DNA of 64,000 nt from JAGVSR01 sp963750715 (GTDB taxonomy: Bacteria; Pseudomonadota; Alphaproteobacteria; Rhizobiales; Hyphomicrobiaceae). A program made the position numbers and the translations under genes. Of this stretch, positions 44,974 through 54,095 are shown piece after piece. The DNA lies in assembly GCA_963750715.1 (NCBI GenBank), contig CAVVRP010000011.1, forward strand, positions 1 through 64,000, written 5' to 3'. A model generated the notes under the pieces. That model had not been told where the DNA came from, ran no database searches, and saw nothing but the letters and a program-made list of their open reading frames with translations. Within the stretch, counting starts at the first letter, position 1, and the number at the start of each line of letters is the position of its first letter.

Positions 44974-45671
44974 GGCCTGATGAGCTCCATGGCTTGTGAC
45001 GTGTAGAAGCCGCTGACAATTCTCTCCGTGCGGCCGGGCCGCCAGCCGTCGAGAGCCGGGGTCGCCAGGATCAATCCCGTGAGGGCGGTCGGTCCAATAG
45101 GAATGATCGAAGGCGAGCGGTCCGACTTCGGGAACAGTTTGCCGGCCGCGTGCATCACGGCGAGAGCCGGGGTGCGCGGAGCAAATGTGAAGGCGACCGA
45201 TCCGCTACAGCGGCAGCCAAGGCCCGCAATAGCGCGGACCGCGTCAGCCGGCTCGTAGTGGATGAGGCTGTCCATAGCGATGACGTGATCGAATTCGCCG
45301 AGCGCGGAATTGAGCATGTCGCCCGACAGGAAACGGATCGTGCCGTGTCCGAGGTTTTTGGGCGCGCGTTCGCGAGCCAGATCCACCAACGTCGACGAGA
45401 GATCGATCGCGACGACGTGTGCGCCGCGTCGGGCCGCTTCGATGGCGAGCGCCCCCGTGCCGCAACCGGCGTCGAGAACACGCTTGCCGGTGAGATCGGC
45501 GGGAAGATAGGACAGCAGCGTCGCGCGCATGCGATCGCGGCCGGCACGCACGGTTGCCCGGATGCGGCCGACTTTTGCGTCGGAGGTGAGCTTCTTCCAC
45601 GCCTCGACCGCTGTCCGGTCGAAGTACGTTTCGATTTCACCGCGCCGCGATCTGTAAGTTTCCGTATGCAT
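44970..45671 (-). CDS. bchM: Mg-protoporphyrin IX O-methyltransferase
   Basis: 233 residues. SAM motif VLDAGCGTGALAIEAARRGA (66-85), acidic VAIDLS, and the BchM-specific EIETYFDRTAVEAWKKLTS at the N-terminus. It methylates the C13 propionate of Mg-protoporphyrin, just before the AcsF step. Its ATG overlaps the bchL stop (TGATG). Confidence 0.95.
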   Translation of the reverse strand: MHTETYRSRRGEIETYFDRTAVEAWKKLTSDAKVGRIRATVRAGRDRMRATLLSYLPADLTGKRVLDAGCGTGALAIEAARRGAHVVAIDLSSTLVDLARERAPKNLGHGTIRFLSGDMLNSALGEFDHVIAMDSLIHYEPADAVRAIAGLGCRCSGSVAFTFAPRTPALAVMHAAGKLFPKSDRSPSIIPIGPTALTGLILATPALDGWRPGRTERIVSGFYTSQAMELIRP

Positions 45672-46588
45672 CAGTCGAATCCCAGGAAGTCGAAGATTTC
45701 ACGGTCCTTCATCGGCGTCGCGTCGAGCGCATCGACGCCCGACCAGAGCGTCTCGGCGAGCCGCAGGTATTCCTGCTGAACGGCCTCGAGTTCGGCGGAT
45801 GGCTCCATCTCGAACAGGGTGGCCTTCTTCAGTCGCGAGCGGCGGATGACATCGAGGTCGGGGAAATGGGCCAGGCGCTTCATGCCGATGGCGTCGTTGA
45901 AGCGATCGATCTGATCGGTGCCCTTGCTCCGGTTCGCGATCACGCCGCCGATCCGGACGGAATAGTTCTTCGATTTCGCCTTGATTGCCGCGACGATACG
46001 GTTCATTGCGAAGATGCTGTCGAAGTCGTTGGCCGTGACAATGATACCGCGCTCGGAATGCTGCAGCGGCGAGGCGAAGCCACCGCACACCACGTCGCCC
46101 AGCACGTCGAAAATTACCACGTCGGACTCTTCGAGCAGGTGATGCTCTTTCAGCAGCTTGACGGTCTGGCCGACGACGTAGCCGCCGCAGCCGGTGCCGG
46201 CCGGTGGGCCGCCTGCCTCAACGCACATCACCCCGTTGTAGCCTTCAAAGACGAAGTCCTCGACGCGTAGTTCGTCGGTGTGAAAGTCGACCGTTTCCAG
46301 CACGTCGATCACAGTCGGGATCAGTCGTTTCGTCAGCGTGAACGTCGAGTCGTGCTTTGGATCGCAGCCGATCTGCAGCACGCGTTTGCCGATCTTGGAG
46401 AACGCGGCCGAAAGGTTCGATGACGTCGTGCTCTTGCCGATGCCGCCCTTGCCATAGACCGAGAACACCTTGGCGGTGCCGATATTGACGCTTGGGTCCA
46501 GATGGACCTGAACGCTGCCATCGCCATCCAGGCCTTTTGCGTTTTTGGCCAACGTGGCGTCAGGAAAACTTCTCATCACCACTGTCAT
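45671..46588 (-). CDS. bchL: Dark-operative protochlorophyllide reductase iron protein
   Basis: 305 residues. NifH-like ATPase: P-loop YGKGGIGKSTTSSNL (45-59), switch II and the two 4Fe-4S ligand regions around GGPPAGTGCGGY and DVLGDVVCGGF. It delivers electrons to BchN-BchB, in an ATP-driven reaction that is oxygen-sensitive. The 4-base overlap with bchH (46585-46588) couples the genes. Confidence 0.97.
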   Translation of the reverse strand: MTVVMRSFPDATLAKNAKGLDGDGSVQVHLDPSVNIGTAKVFSVYGKGGIGKSTTSSNLSAAFSKIGKRVLQIGCDPKHDSTFTLTKRLIPTVIDVLETVDFHTDELRVEDFVFEGYNGVMCVEAGGPPAGTGCGGYVVGQTVKLLKEHHLLEESDVVIFDVLGDVVCGGFASPLQHSERGIIVTANDFDSIFAMNRIVAAIKAKSKNYSVRIGGVIANRSKGTDQIDRFNDAIGMKRLAHFPDLDVIRRSRLKKATLFEMEPSAELEAVQQEYLRLAETLWSGVDALDATPMKDREIFDFLGFD

Positions 46589-49500
46589 GCCGCAACCTCC
46601 ACACCGACGCCTTCGAGGCGATCTTCGAGTTCCTCGCCGGCCTCACGCAGCGCTTTCAGCGTTGCCTCGTCCGGCGTCCAGTAGTTGCGATCGTGCGCTT
46701 CGAGAAGACGGTTCGCGAGCTTGGCTGCCGACGTCGGGTTGAGCGCCGAAATCCGCTCGCGCATGGCGTCATCGAGAACGAACGTCTCTGAAAGTTTCTG
46801 ATATACCCAGGGGGCGACCTGGCCCGTCGTCGCCGACCAGCCCATCGTGTTGGTGACGTGGGTTTCGATCTGGCGCACGCCCTCGTAGCCGTGCTTCAAC
46901 ATGCCCTCGTACCACTTCGGGTTCAGCATGCGGGTGCGCGTCTCGAGCGCGACCTGCTCGTTCAGGGTGCGGACCTTGGCCTGCCCGGTGGTCTGATCGC
47001 CGATGTAGACCGGAGCGGAGATGCCGCCCTTGGCGCGCTGCACGGCGCGGCTGATGCCGCCAAGCGTATCGAAGTAATTGTCGACGGTGGTGACGCCGAG
47101 TTCGACCGAGTCGAGGTTCTGGTAGGCGAGATTCACGCCCTTCAGCACGCTGTTGAGCAGTTCGGCGTGCTGGACAGGCTTGCCGGAGCGGCCGTAAGCG
47201 AAGCCCTTGCGCCGCGTGTACGTCTCGGCCAGATCGTCTCCGTCTTCCCAACGGCCGTTCTCAACCAGGTTGTTGACGTTCGAACCGTAGGCGCCGTCCG
47301 CGTTTCCGAATACACGCAGCGACGCCGTTTCGATGTCGCAGCCGTGGATTCGCTGGTATTCGAGCGCGTGACGCCGCACGAAGTTCTGGTCGAGCGGCTC
47401 GTCGGCGCTGGCGGCGAGGAAGCATGCTTCGGCGATCAGCTTGATCTGGAGCGGAAGCAGGTCGCGGAAGATGCCTGACAGCGTGACGATCACGTCGATG
47501 CGCGGCCGGCCCAGTTCCTCGAGCGGGATCAGTGCGGCGCCGGTCAGCCGGCCATAGCTGTCGAAGCGCGGCTTGGCGCCGACGAGTGCCAGCACCTGAC
47601 CGATCGGCGCGCCCTCGTTCTTCATATTGTCCGTGCCCCACAGAACGACGGCGACACACTCAGGCAACGCGTTGCCTTCGACCATGTGGCGCGCCAGGAG
47701 CCGCTCGGCCTGGGCGGCGCCGTCCTTTACCGCGAAGGCGCTGGGAATGCGGAACGGGTCGAAGCCGTGCAGATTGCGACCCGTCGGCAGAATGTCGGGC
47801 GTACGCAGCAGATCGCCGCCGGGCGCCGGGCGCACGAAGCGGCCATCGAGGCCCTGCAGGATACCGGCGGTCTCGTGATCGATCGAAAGCCGCCGGTTGG
47901 TCTCTGCAAGACCACGGAAAATCTCGGTCGTATGGTCATCATGTTTTGCGACGTGAAGGGTCGCGGTGATCTCGGCTGGAACGCCGCGAACCAGCGCTTC
48001 GATGGCCTCGCGAGCCGGGCGCAAGCCGTGCGCCGCCTCGGCAACGGACAAGAGCATGTCGACGCGCTCCGCTTCCGATGGCGCCTGCCCGACGACATGA
48101 AGGCCATGTGGAATAAGTGTGTATTCGAGTTCGAGCACATGGTCTCCGAGGCCGGCAATGCGGGTATCGCTGTCGCTCAGGGTCCAGGCCGGCTCGGCCG
48201 CGACGAAGTCCATGGCTGCGGCCTGGACCTGGATGAGTGCAGCAATTTCCTCGCGCTCGGCGCCATGTTCCTCGGGATCGATCGTACGCCAGCGGTTGAT
48301 CGACGCCTTAAGATCGACGAGGCCGCGATAAAGACCGGCGTGGGCGACGGGCGGCGTCATGTAGCTGATCAGCGTCGCAGAACCGCGGCGCTTGGCGATC
48401 ATGCCCTCCGATGGATTGTTTGACGCATAGAGATAGAAGTTCGGCAGATCGCCGATGAGGCGGTCCGGCCAGCAGCGCGACGACATGCCGGACTGTTTGC
48501 CCGGCATGAATTCGAGAGCGCCGTGCGTGCCGAAATGGAGGACGGCGTGGGCGCCGAAATCTTCCTTGAGGTAGCGATAGAAGGCGGAAAAAGCGTGCGT
48601 CGGCGTGAAACCTTTTTCGAACAGCAGCCGCATCGGGTCGCCTTCGTAGCCGAAGGCCGGCTGGATGCCGACGAACACGTTGCCGAACTGCCGTCCGAGA
48701 ACGAAGATCGAGCTGCCGTCGCTCTGCTGCTTGCCGGGCGCCGGACCCCACTGGGCCTCGATCTCGGCCAGATGCGGTTCGCGGCGGACGTGGCTGTCGC
48801 TTGTGATGCGGTGGTGCACGTTCGCAATAGCGCCATATCGGGCGGCATTGCCCGAGATGATCATGTCGCGCAGCGTGTCGGCGTCAGCGGGAACGTCGAT
48901 GGTGTATCCCGCTGCCTTCATCTCGCGCAGGGTGTTGTGCAGCGAAGCGAACACCGACAGGAACGCCGCGGTTCCAGTGTTGCCGGCGTTCGGCGGGAAG
49001 TTGAACAGAACAATTCCGATTCTGCGGCCCGCGCGCTCCTCGCGCCGCAGCGCCACCAGTTTGCCGACGCGGGCGGCGAGCATGGTGACCCGCTCAGCGC
49101 ACGCGTGCATGTCGCGGCCCTTCGAAACGGGGAACTTGCAGCCGCGCGCGCATCCCGAGCAGGGTGCGCCCGATCCGTCGGAGCGGCCCCCGAACACCAT
49201 CGGCGAGATTGCGCCGTCGAGTTCCGGGATAGCGACCATGATGGTGCTTTCCACCGGCAGAAGGCCGCGATCCGACGCGCCCCACTGCTGCAAGGTCTGG
49301 AATTCGACCGGGTGGGCCGAGATGTAGGGAACGTCGAGACGCGACAGGATATCCTCGGCGGCCTTCGAGTCGTTGTAGGCCGGTCCGCCAACTAGCGAGA
49401 AGCCAGTGAGCGAGACGACGGCGTCGACGCAGGCGCGGCCGCTGCGCATGAAGAATGATTCGATTGCCGGACGGGCATCAAGACCGCTGGAGAACGCCGG

Positions 49501-50346
49501 TATGACCCGCAGACCGCGCGCTTCGAGCGCATCGATCACGCCATCGTAATGACCGGCATTCCCGGCCAGCACGTAGGAGCGCAGAATGATGAGGCCCACG
49601 GTGCCGTTGCCGCCTGACGATGGCAGCTTTTCCAAACGGCTTGTGATGCGGCCTTCGACACGGGGATGGTAGACACCCGTTTCCGGATACTCGGTCGGCA
49701 GAGCGGGCCGGACCTTGCCGCGCAGCCCCTGACGGGGTCCCTGGGCATAGCGGTCGACCAGGGCGCGGACCATGTTGGCGACGTTTTCTTCGGAGCCTGC
49801 CAGCCAGTACTGCAGCGTCAGGAAGTAGGCGCGAGCGTCCTGGGCGGTTCCCGGGATGAAGCGCAGCAGCTTCGGGATGCGCTTTAGCATCGCCATCTGG
49901 TTGGCGCCGAAATCGCCGGCGCCTGGCTTCTTCGCTCCACGCAGACGCTTCAAAAGCGCCATCGGCCCGCTCTTGCTGCTGCCGTCCATGCTGAAGCTGC
50001 CCATGCGGGTGAGCCGCATGATCTCGCCCGACGACATGCAGCAAACCATGGCGTCGCACTGGTCGCGACGCACCGTCAGCGCCGGCAGGATCGCCTGGAT
50101 GTGGTCTTCCATGAACATCATCGTGACGATGACGATATCGCCCTGTGTGATGTCGTTGATGCAACGCTGAAGCGATGCGGGATCTTCGTCCCATTCGGTG
50201 GCCGCGTGGAAGCGGACGCTAAGCCCGGGAATTTCGGCATCGAGACGCTCATAGGCACGCTGCGTGGCGCTGGCCAAATGATTGTCCAGCGTCACGATCA
50301 CGACGCGCACAGGCGCGCTATCAGCGGCCGTAATGTGCTTTTGCAT
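46585..50346 (-). CDS. bchH: Magnesium chelatase subunit H
   Basis: 1253 residues, the full length for BchH. CobN/Mg-chelatase family segments include FGTHGALEFMPGKQSGMS, VGLIILRSYVLAGNAGHYDG, EEHGAEREEIAAL and the C-terminal GVRQIETHVTNTMGWSATTG. It binds protoporphyrin IX and with BchI/BchD inserts magnesium. BchI and BchD are not in the window. Start within the end of bchB (26-base overlap). Confidence 0.97.
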   Translation of the reverse strand: MQKHITAADSAPVRVVIVTLDNHLASATQRAYERLDAEIPGLSVRFHAATEWDEDPASLQRCINDITQGDIVIVTMMFMEDHIQAILPALTVRRDQCDAMVCCMSSGEIMRLTRMGSFSMDGSSKSGPMALLKRLRGAKKPGAGDFGANQMAMLKRIPKLLRFIPGTAQDARAYFLTLQYWLAGSEENVANMVRALVDRYAQGPRQGLRGKVRPALPTEYPETGVYHPRVEGRITSRLEKLPSSGGNGTVGLIILRSYVLAGNAGHYDGVIDALEARGLRVIPAFSSGLDARPAIESFFMRSGRACVDAVVSLTGFSLVGGPAYNDSKAAEDILSRLDVPYISAHPVEFQTLQQWGASDRGLLPVESTIMVAIPELDGAISPMVFGGRSDGSGAPCSGCARGCKFPVSKGRDMHACAERVTMLAARVGKLVALRREERAGRRIGIVLFNFPPNAGNTGTAAFLSVFASLHNTLREMKAAGYTIDVPADADTLRDMIISGNAARYGAIANVHHRITSDSHVRREPHLAEIEAQWGPAPGKQQSDGSSIFVLGRQFGNVFVGIQPAFGYEGDPMRLLFEKGFTPTHAFSAFYRYLKEDFGAHAVLHFGTHGALEFMPGKQSGMSSRCWPDRLIGDLPNFYLYASNNPSEGMIAKRRGSATLISYMTPPVAHAGLYRGLVDLKASINRWRTIDPEEHGAEREEIAALIQVQAAAMDFVAAEPAWTLSDSDTRIAGLGDHVLELEYTLIPHGLHVVGQAPSEAERVDMLLSVAEAAHGLRPAREAIEALVRGVPAEITATLHVAKHDDHTTEIFRGLAETNRRLSIDHETAGILQGLDGRFVRPAPGGDLLRTPDILPTGRNLHGFDPFRIPSAFAVKDGAAQAERLLARHMVEGNALPECVAVVLWGTDNMKNEGAPIGQVLALVGAKPRFDSYGRLTGAALIPLEELGRPRIDVIVTLSGIFRDLLPLQIKLIAEACFLAASADEPLDQNFVRRHALEYQRIHGCDIETASLRVFGNADGAYGSNVNNLVENGRWEDGDDLAETYTRRKGFAYGRSGKPVQHAELLNSVLKGVNLAYQNLDSVELGVTTVDNYFDTLGGISRAVQRAKGGISAPVYIGDQTTGQAKVRTLNEQVALETRTRMLNPKWYEGMLKHGYEGVRQIETHVTNTMGWSATTGQVAPWVYQKLSETFVLDDAMRERISALNPTSAAKLANRLLEAHDRNYWTPDEATLKALREAGEELEDRLEGVGVEVAA

Positions 50347-51910
50347 CGTAAAGCGTCTCCACGGTGATCAGCGCAAGACCCATGGCCTTGGCGAACAACT
50401 CAGTGTTGCGGCGGGCCTTCCCCCGCACGAAGAACGGAATTTTTCGCAGCTCCTTTTCCGCATCCGGCGCCCAGGCGAAGATGCCCTCGGATGCGTTTAC
50501 CGTGTTGGTTTCGGGAATGGTGATGGCGTTAGCCGCGACCTCGCCGGCCTTGCCGTGCTCGGCTTTGGAGCCGTGACCCAGATGCGAGGGCGCGGCATTG
50601 CCGTGGAACTCGAAATCGTCACGGAACATCATGATGAGGTGCTCTTCGAGCCCCATCATCAGCGGGTGCACCCACGTATCGAACAGCACGTTGGCGCCTT
50701 CGAACCCCATCTGCGGCGAGTACCGGGCCGGGAAATCCTGCACGTGCACAGGCGCGGAGATAACAGCGCACGGAACCCCGAGGCGCTTTGCGATGTGGCG
50801 TTCCATCTGCGTTCCGAGTACGAGTTCGGGTTGCAGTTCGGCGACCTTGGCCTCGACTTCCAGATAATCGTCGGTGATCAGCGCCTCGATGTCGTAGAGC
50901 TTGGCCGCCTCGCGTACGTCGCGCGCGAACTCGCGCGAATAGGTGCCGAGCCCGACGACCTTGAAGCCGAGTTCCTTGGCTGCGACCCGTGCGCAGGCGA
51001 TCGCATGCGTGGCGTCGCCGAAAATGAAGACGCGCTTGCCGGTCAGATAAGTCGAGTCGACTGAGCGGGAATACCAGGGCAGGCGCGAGACCTGAGCGGC
51101 GTGCGCGGGATCGATGCCGGCGACGGCCGCGACTTCGGCGATGAAATCGCGCGTCGCGCCGACACCGATCGGAATGGTCTGGACGCAGGGCTGGCCGAAC
51201 GTTCGCTTAAGCCACTGCGCCGCCTGTCCGGCGACTTCCGGGTAAAGTGCGACGTTGAAATCAGCCTCGCCGAGCCGCGCCAAGTCCGCCGCCCGCGCAC
51301 CATAGGGCGCCACGACAGACACTTCGATGCCAAGCTGCTCGAGCAGTCCGCGCACTTCGGTGATGTCGTCGCGATGGCGGAAGCCGAGGGCCGTAGGACC
51401 CAGAATGTTGCAGGTCTTGCGGGCGCCGGCTGGATTTTCCGCCTTCGCCGTTCCGGGTCCGGGGGCCTTGGGAGCTGCGAGCGCGCGGACGAGCTGATAG
51501 AACGTCTCGGAAGCGCCCCAGTTTTCCTTGCGCTGGTACGCGGGCAACTCGAGGGGGACGACCGGGATGGGGAACTCGAGCGCCCGCGCCAGCCCGCCAG
51601 GGTCGTCTTGGATGAGTTCCGCGGTGCACGAGGCCCCTACGAGGAGAACATCGGGCCGGAACCGTTCGTAGGCTTCCTTGGCGGTCGTTTTGAAGAGCTG
51701 CGCCGTGTCGCTGCCGAGATCCCGCGCCTGAAATGTCGTGTACGTCACCGGTGGCCGCTTGCCGCGCCGTTCGATCATCGTGAAAAGGAGGTCCGCGTAG
51801 GTATCGCCTTGCGGTGCGTGCAGAACATAGTGGACCCCTTCCATTGCAGTGGCGATGCGCATCGCGCCGATGTGGGGAGGTCCTTCGTATGTCCACAGCG
51901 TCAATTGCAT
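50321..51910 (-). CDS. bchB: Dark-operative protochlorophyllide reductase subunit B
   Basis: 529 residues from the ATG at 51910 (MQLTLWTYEGPPHIGAMR); the open frame to 52138 is a shadow of bchN. Nitrogenase MoFe-like fold: LLVGASCTAELIQDDPGG, ILGPTALGFRHRDD, VFIFGDATHAIA, and a C-terminal DPOR domain ending with FFVRGKARRNTELFA. Forms the catalytic heterotetramer with BchN that reduces ring D of protochlorophyllide. Confidence 0.97.
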   Translation of the reverse strand: MQLTLWTYEGPPHIGAMRIATAMEGVHYVLHAPQGDTYADLLFTMIERRGKRPPVTYTTFQARDLGSDTAQLFKTTAKEAYERFRPDVLLVGASCTAELIQDDPGGLARALEFPIPVVPLELPAYQRKENWGASETFYQLVRALAAPKAPGPGTAKAENPAGARKTCNILGPTALGFRHRDDITEVRGLLEQLGIEVSVVAPYGARAADLARLGEADFNVALYPEVAGQAAQWLKRTFGQPCVQTIPIGVGATRDFIAEVAAVAGIDPAHAAQVSRLPWYSRSVDSTYLTGKRVFIFGDATHAIACARVAAKELGFKVVGLGTYSREFARDVREAAKLYDIEALITDDYLEVEAKVAELQPELVLGTQMERHIAKRLGVPCAVISAPVHVQDFPARYSPQMGFEGANVLFDTWVHPLMMGLEEHLIMMFRDDFEFHGNAAPSHLGHGSKAEHGKAGEVAANAITIPETNTVNASEGIFAWAPDAEKELRKIPFFVRGKARRNTELFAKAMGLALITVETLYDAKAHYGR

Positions 51911-51914
51911 GGTT

Positions 51915-53210
51915 TCAGACCTCCAGACGTTGGGCGCGCAGGAGGGGGCGGGCGAACAACTCGGCCAGGTCAGCGGCCTGGTCGAAGCCGTGCACCGGCG
52001 TGAAGACGAGTTCGATCGACCATTTCGTCGAAATGCCCTCCGCTTCGAGAGGATTGGCAAGGCCCAGGCCGCAGACGACGAGGTCGGGTTTGGCGGCGCG
52101 GCAGCGATCGAGCTGGCGTTCGACGTCCTGGCCTTCACTCAACATCGTGCCTTCGGGCATCAGGTCGAGTTCCTGCTCGAGATGCTGGCGATGAAGATAT
52201 GGCGAGCCGACTTCGATCAGCTGCATGGACAGTTCCCGCGACAGGAAGCGCGCAATCGGAACTTCGAGCTGGCTGTCGGGGAAGAAGAAGATGCGCTTGC
52301 CAGCGAGCTGCTCACGGTGCCGCGCCAGCGCCTGGCGTCCGCGCTCGCGCTTAGGGGCGACGACGTCTTCGAAGCGCGCCGGCGATATGGTCCACAGGTC
52401 TGCCGCGGCTTGCAGCCACTGCTCCGTGCCTTCGACCCCGAAGGGGAAGGGCGCTGGAATGCGAACCGCGCCGAGTCCTTCGAGCGCCCGGGCGGTATCG
52501 CCTAAGAATGGCTGGGCGAGAAGGTAGCGTGTGCCGGGGCCGACACGGGGCATGTCGCCCGCGTGGCGGGCGGGCAGGAAGTCGACGTTGGCAATACCCA
52601 AATTGCTGAAAAGGCGACGGAATTGATCCTCGACTATATCGGGCAGCGAGCCCACGACGAGGAGTGATTGGGCGGTCTCTGCGGGTAGCGGAGACAGGTC
52701 CGGCACGAGCGAGGCGAGGCAGGCGTCTTCGCCCTGCGTGAAGGTCGTTTCGATCCCGCTGCCCGAGTAGCTGAGGATGCGCACGCGAGGCATGAACTCG
52801 CGCGACAGCCGCTGCGAGGCGCGCGACAGATCGAGCTTGATCACTTCCGACGGGCAGGAGCCGACGAGGAACAACAGCTTGATGTCGGGGCGCCGCTCAA
52901 GCAGACGGCCGACGACGCGGTCCAATTCGTCGTCGAGGTCGGCACGGCCGGCCAGATCGCGCTCGTCGATGATAGCGGTGGCGAATCGCGGTTCAGCAAA
53001 GATCATTACGCCCGCAGCCGACTGTACGAGGTGGGCGCAGGTGCGCGAGCCGATCACGAGGAAGAAGGCGTCCTGAATCTTTCGGTGCAGCCAGATGATG
53101 CCGGTCAGACCGCAGAATACCTCACGCTGGCCTCGTTCGCGAAGTACGGGCTTCGATCCGCAGCCGTCGAGTGCGGTGACGTTGGGCTGAAGTGGAGCAA
53201 GCTCGGTCAT
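51915..53210 (-). CDS. bchN: Dark-operative protochlorophyllide reductase subunit N
   Basis: 431 residues. Cys-containing ligands of the shared 4Fe-4S cluster are in REVFCGLTGIIWLH, HLVQSAAG and FLVGSCPSEVIKLDL. Overlaps bchF by four bases and is four bases from bchB. With BchB and BchL it makes chlorophyllide a without light. Confidence 0.97.
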   Translation of the reverse strand: MTELAPLQPNVTALDGCGSKPVLRERGQREVFCGLTGIIWLHRKIQDAFFLVIGSRTCAHLVQSAAGVMIFAEPRFATAIIDERDLAGRADLDDELDRVVGRLLERRPDIKLLFLVGSCPSEVIKLDLSRASQRLSREFMPRVRILSYSGSGIETTFTQGEDACLASLVPDLSPLPAETAQSLLVVGSLPDIVEDQFRRLFSNLGIANVDFLPARHAGDMPRVGPGTRYLLAQPFLGDTARALEGLGAVRIPAPFPFGVEGTEQWLQAAADLWTISPARFEDVVAPKRERGRQALARHREQLAGKRIFFFPDSQLEVPIARFLSRELSMQLIEVGSPYLHRQHLEQELDLMPEGTMLSEGQDVERQLDRCRAAKPDLVVCGLGLANPLEAEGISTKWSIELVFTPVHGFDQAADLAELFARPLLRAQRLEV

Positions 53211-53740
53211 TCGGCCGGCTCCATCGATTGGGATGCCAAGACAAAGTCCGGTGCCCCCTGCCGCCGCGCCATGCGAAGCTTCCAGACGAACTGCGCGGCG
53301 TTAATCGCGTATGCCGCGTATGCGGCCAGCGCCAGGAACATCTGGCCGCGGTGGTCGAGGAAACCGAAAAACAGGGCGGCGAGGTAAGCAGTGTGAAGCG
53401 CGATGACCAGCATCGAGAACACGTCCTCCCAGAAGAAGGACGATGCGAACAGATACTGGCCGAAGACTTCTTTCTCCCAGATCGCGCCGGTGATCATGAT
53501 GGTGTAGAGCACGAGCGTTTTGATGACGACGGAAACGGTGGCGGCAGTCAGGCCCTCGCCAGTTGTCAGATAACTCAGCACAAGCCATAGACTGATCAGG
53601 AAAACCAGGAACTGGAAGGGTGCCAGAACGCCCTGCACCAAGGTCCAGGGCGTGGCATCCCGGCGTCTTCGCTGTTCCGTGGTGTACAGCTGATGCGCCA
53701 CCTTGACCCCGCTCTCGTTATGCATTCTCGCGCCAGACAT
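53207..53740 (-). CDS. bchF: 3-vinyl bacteriochlorophyllide hydratase
   Basis: 177 residues with about four membrane helices. BchF features: LVQGVLAPFQFLVFLISLWLV, IMITGAIWEKEVFGQYLF and FFWEDVFSMLVIALHTAYL. It hydrates the C3 vinyl group of the chlorin ring. First gene of the bchFNBHLM-lhaA-puhABC-acsF operon. The ATG at 53740 is used; neither it nor the ATG at 53725 has a strong ribosome-binding site. Confidence 0.94.
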   Translation of the reverse strand: MSGARMHNESGVKVAHQLYTTEQRRRRDATPWTLVQGVLAPFQFLVFLISLWLVLSYLTTGEGLTAATVSVVIKTLVLYTIMITGAIWEKEVFGQYLFASSFFWEDVFSMLVIALHTAYLAALFFGFLDHRGQMFLALAAYAAYAINAAQFVWKLRMARRQGAPDFVLASQSMEPAE

Positions 53741-53808
53741 TCGGGTGGCCCATGCAGCGCCGTGCGCGACTTCCTGTCCTCCTCAGTCTAGGGTTAGCCA
53801 AAAACGAC

Positions 53809-53842
53809 TGTCAACTAAAATAGACGTAAAAAACTCTTTACA
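53809..53842 (-). promoter_or_regulatory. PpsR/CrtJ-type site plus third half-site upstream of bchF
   Basis: TGTCAACTAAAATAGACG (53809-53826) matches TGT-N12-ACA with one mismatch (ACG). A TTTACA half-site follows after ten bases (53837-53842), the same spacing as between dxs and crtY. Located 69 bp before the bchF start in an AT-rich patch. Confidence 0.7.
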
Positions 53843-54035
53843 AACCTGCTGGGCTATCGCCTTATCAAGTGCGCGCGCGACGTTAGGCAGCGAGAGGACG
53901 TTGCTGGGATCGCTATGGTGCCCGTTTGAGCATCATGTTTATCTCGTAGCCAAGTGCCGCGATGACGGCGCAAGTTGCTCGGAGTGTTGAAAGACGCGTC
54001 GCGCAGTCGAGATGAGCATGATCACGCACCAAGAG

Positions 54036-54057
54036 GTCACGGGAATAATTCCGTGAC
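54036..54057. promoter_or_regulatory. Inverted repeat upstream of ppaA
   Basis: GTCACGG-GAATAATT-CCGTGAC: seven-base perfect arms around an AT-rich centre, 39 bp before the ppaA ATG. It could be an operator for the ppaA-ppsR operon or form a hairpin in its leader. It does not match the TGT-N12-ACA site. Confidence 0.5.
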
Positions 54058-54095
54058 GCCCCATCTGCAAGAATGGGGGCTGGGAGGGCGGTGGC

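Larger units (their letters stand above)
53741..54095. other. Divergent bchF / ppaA promoter region
   Basis: 355 bp with no gene. It holds the PpsR-type site next to bchF and an inverted repeat next to ppaA, both listed separately. Promoters for the bch-puh operon and the regulatory operon must lie here. Confidence 0.6.

Noticed and set aside
48523..49395. A 290-codon frame antisense to bchH, and a similar 300-codon frame antisense to bchB (51101-52003)
   Set aside because: Shadow frames of full-length bch genes. Composition and lack of motifs argue against coding.
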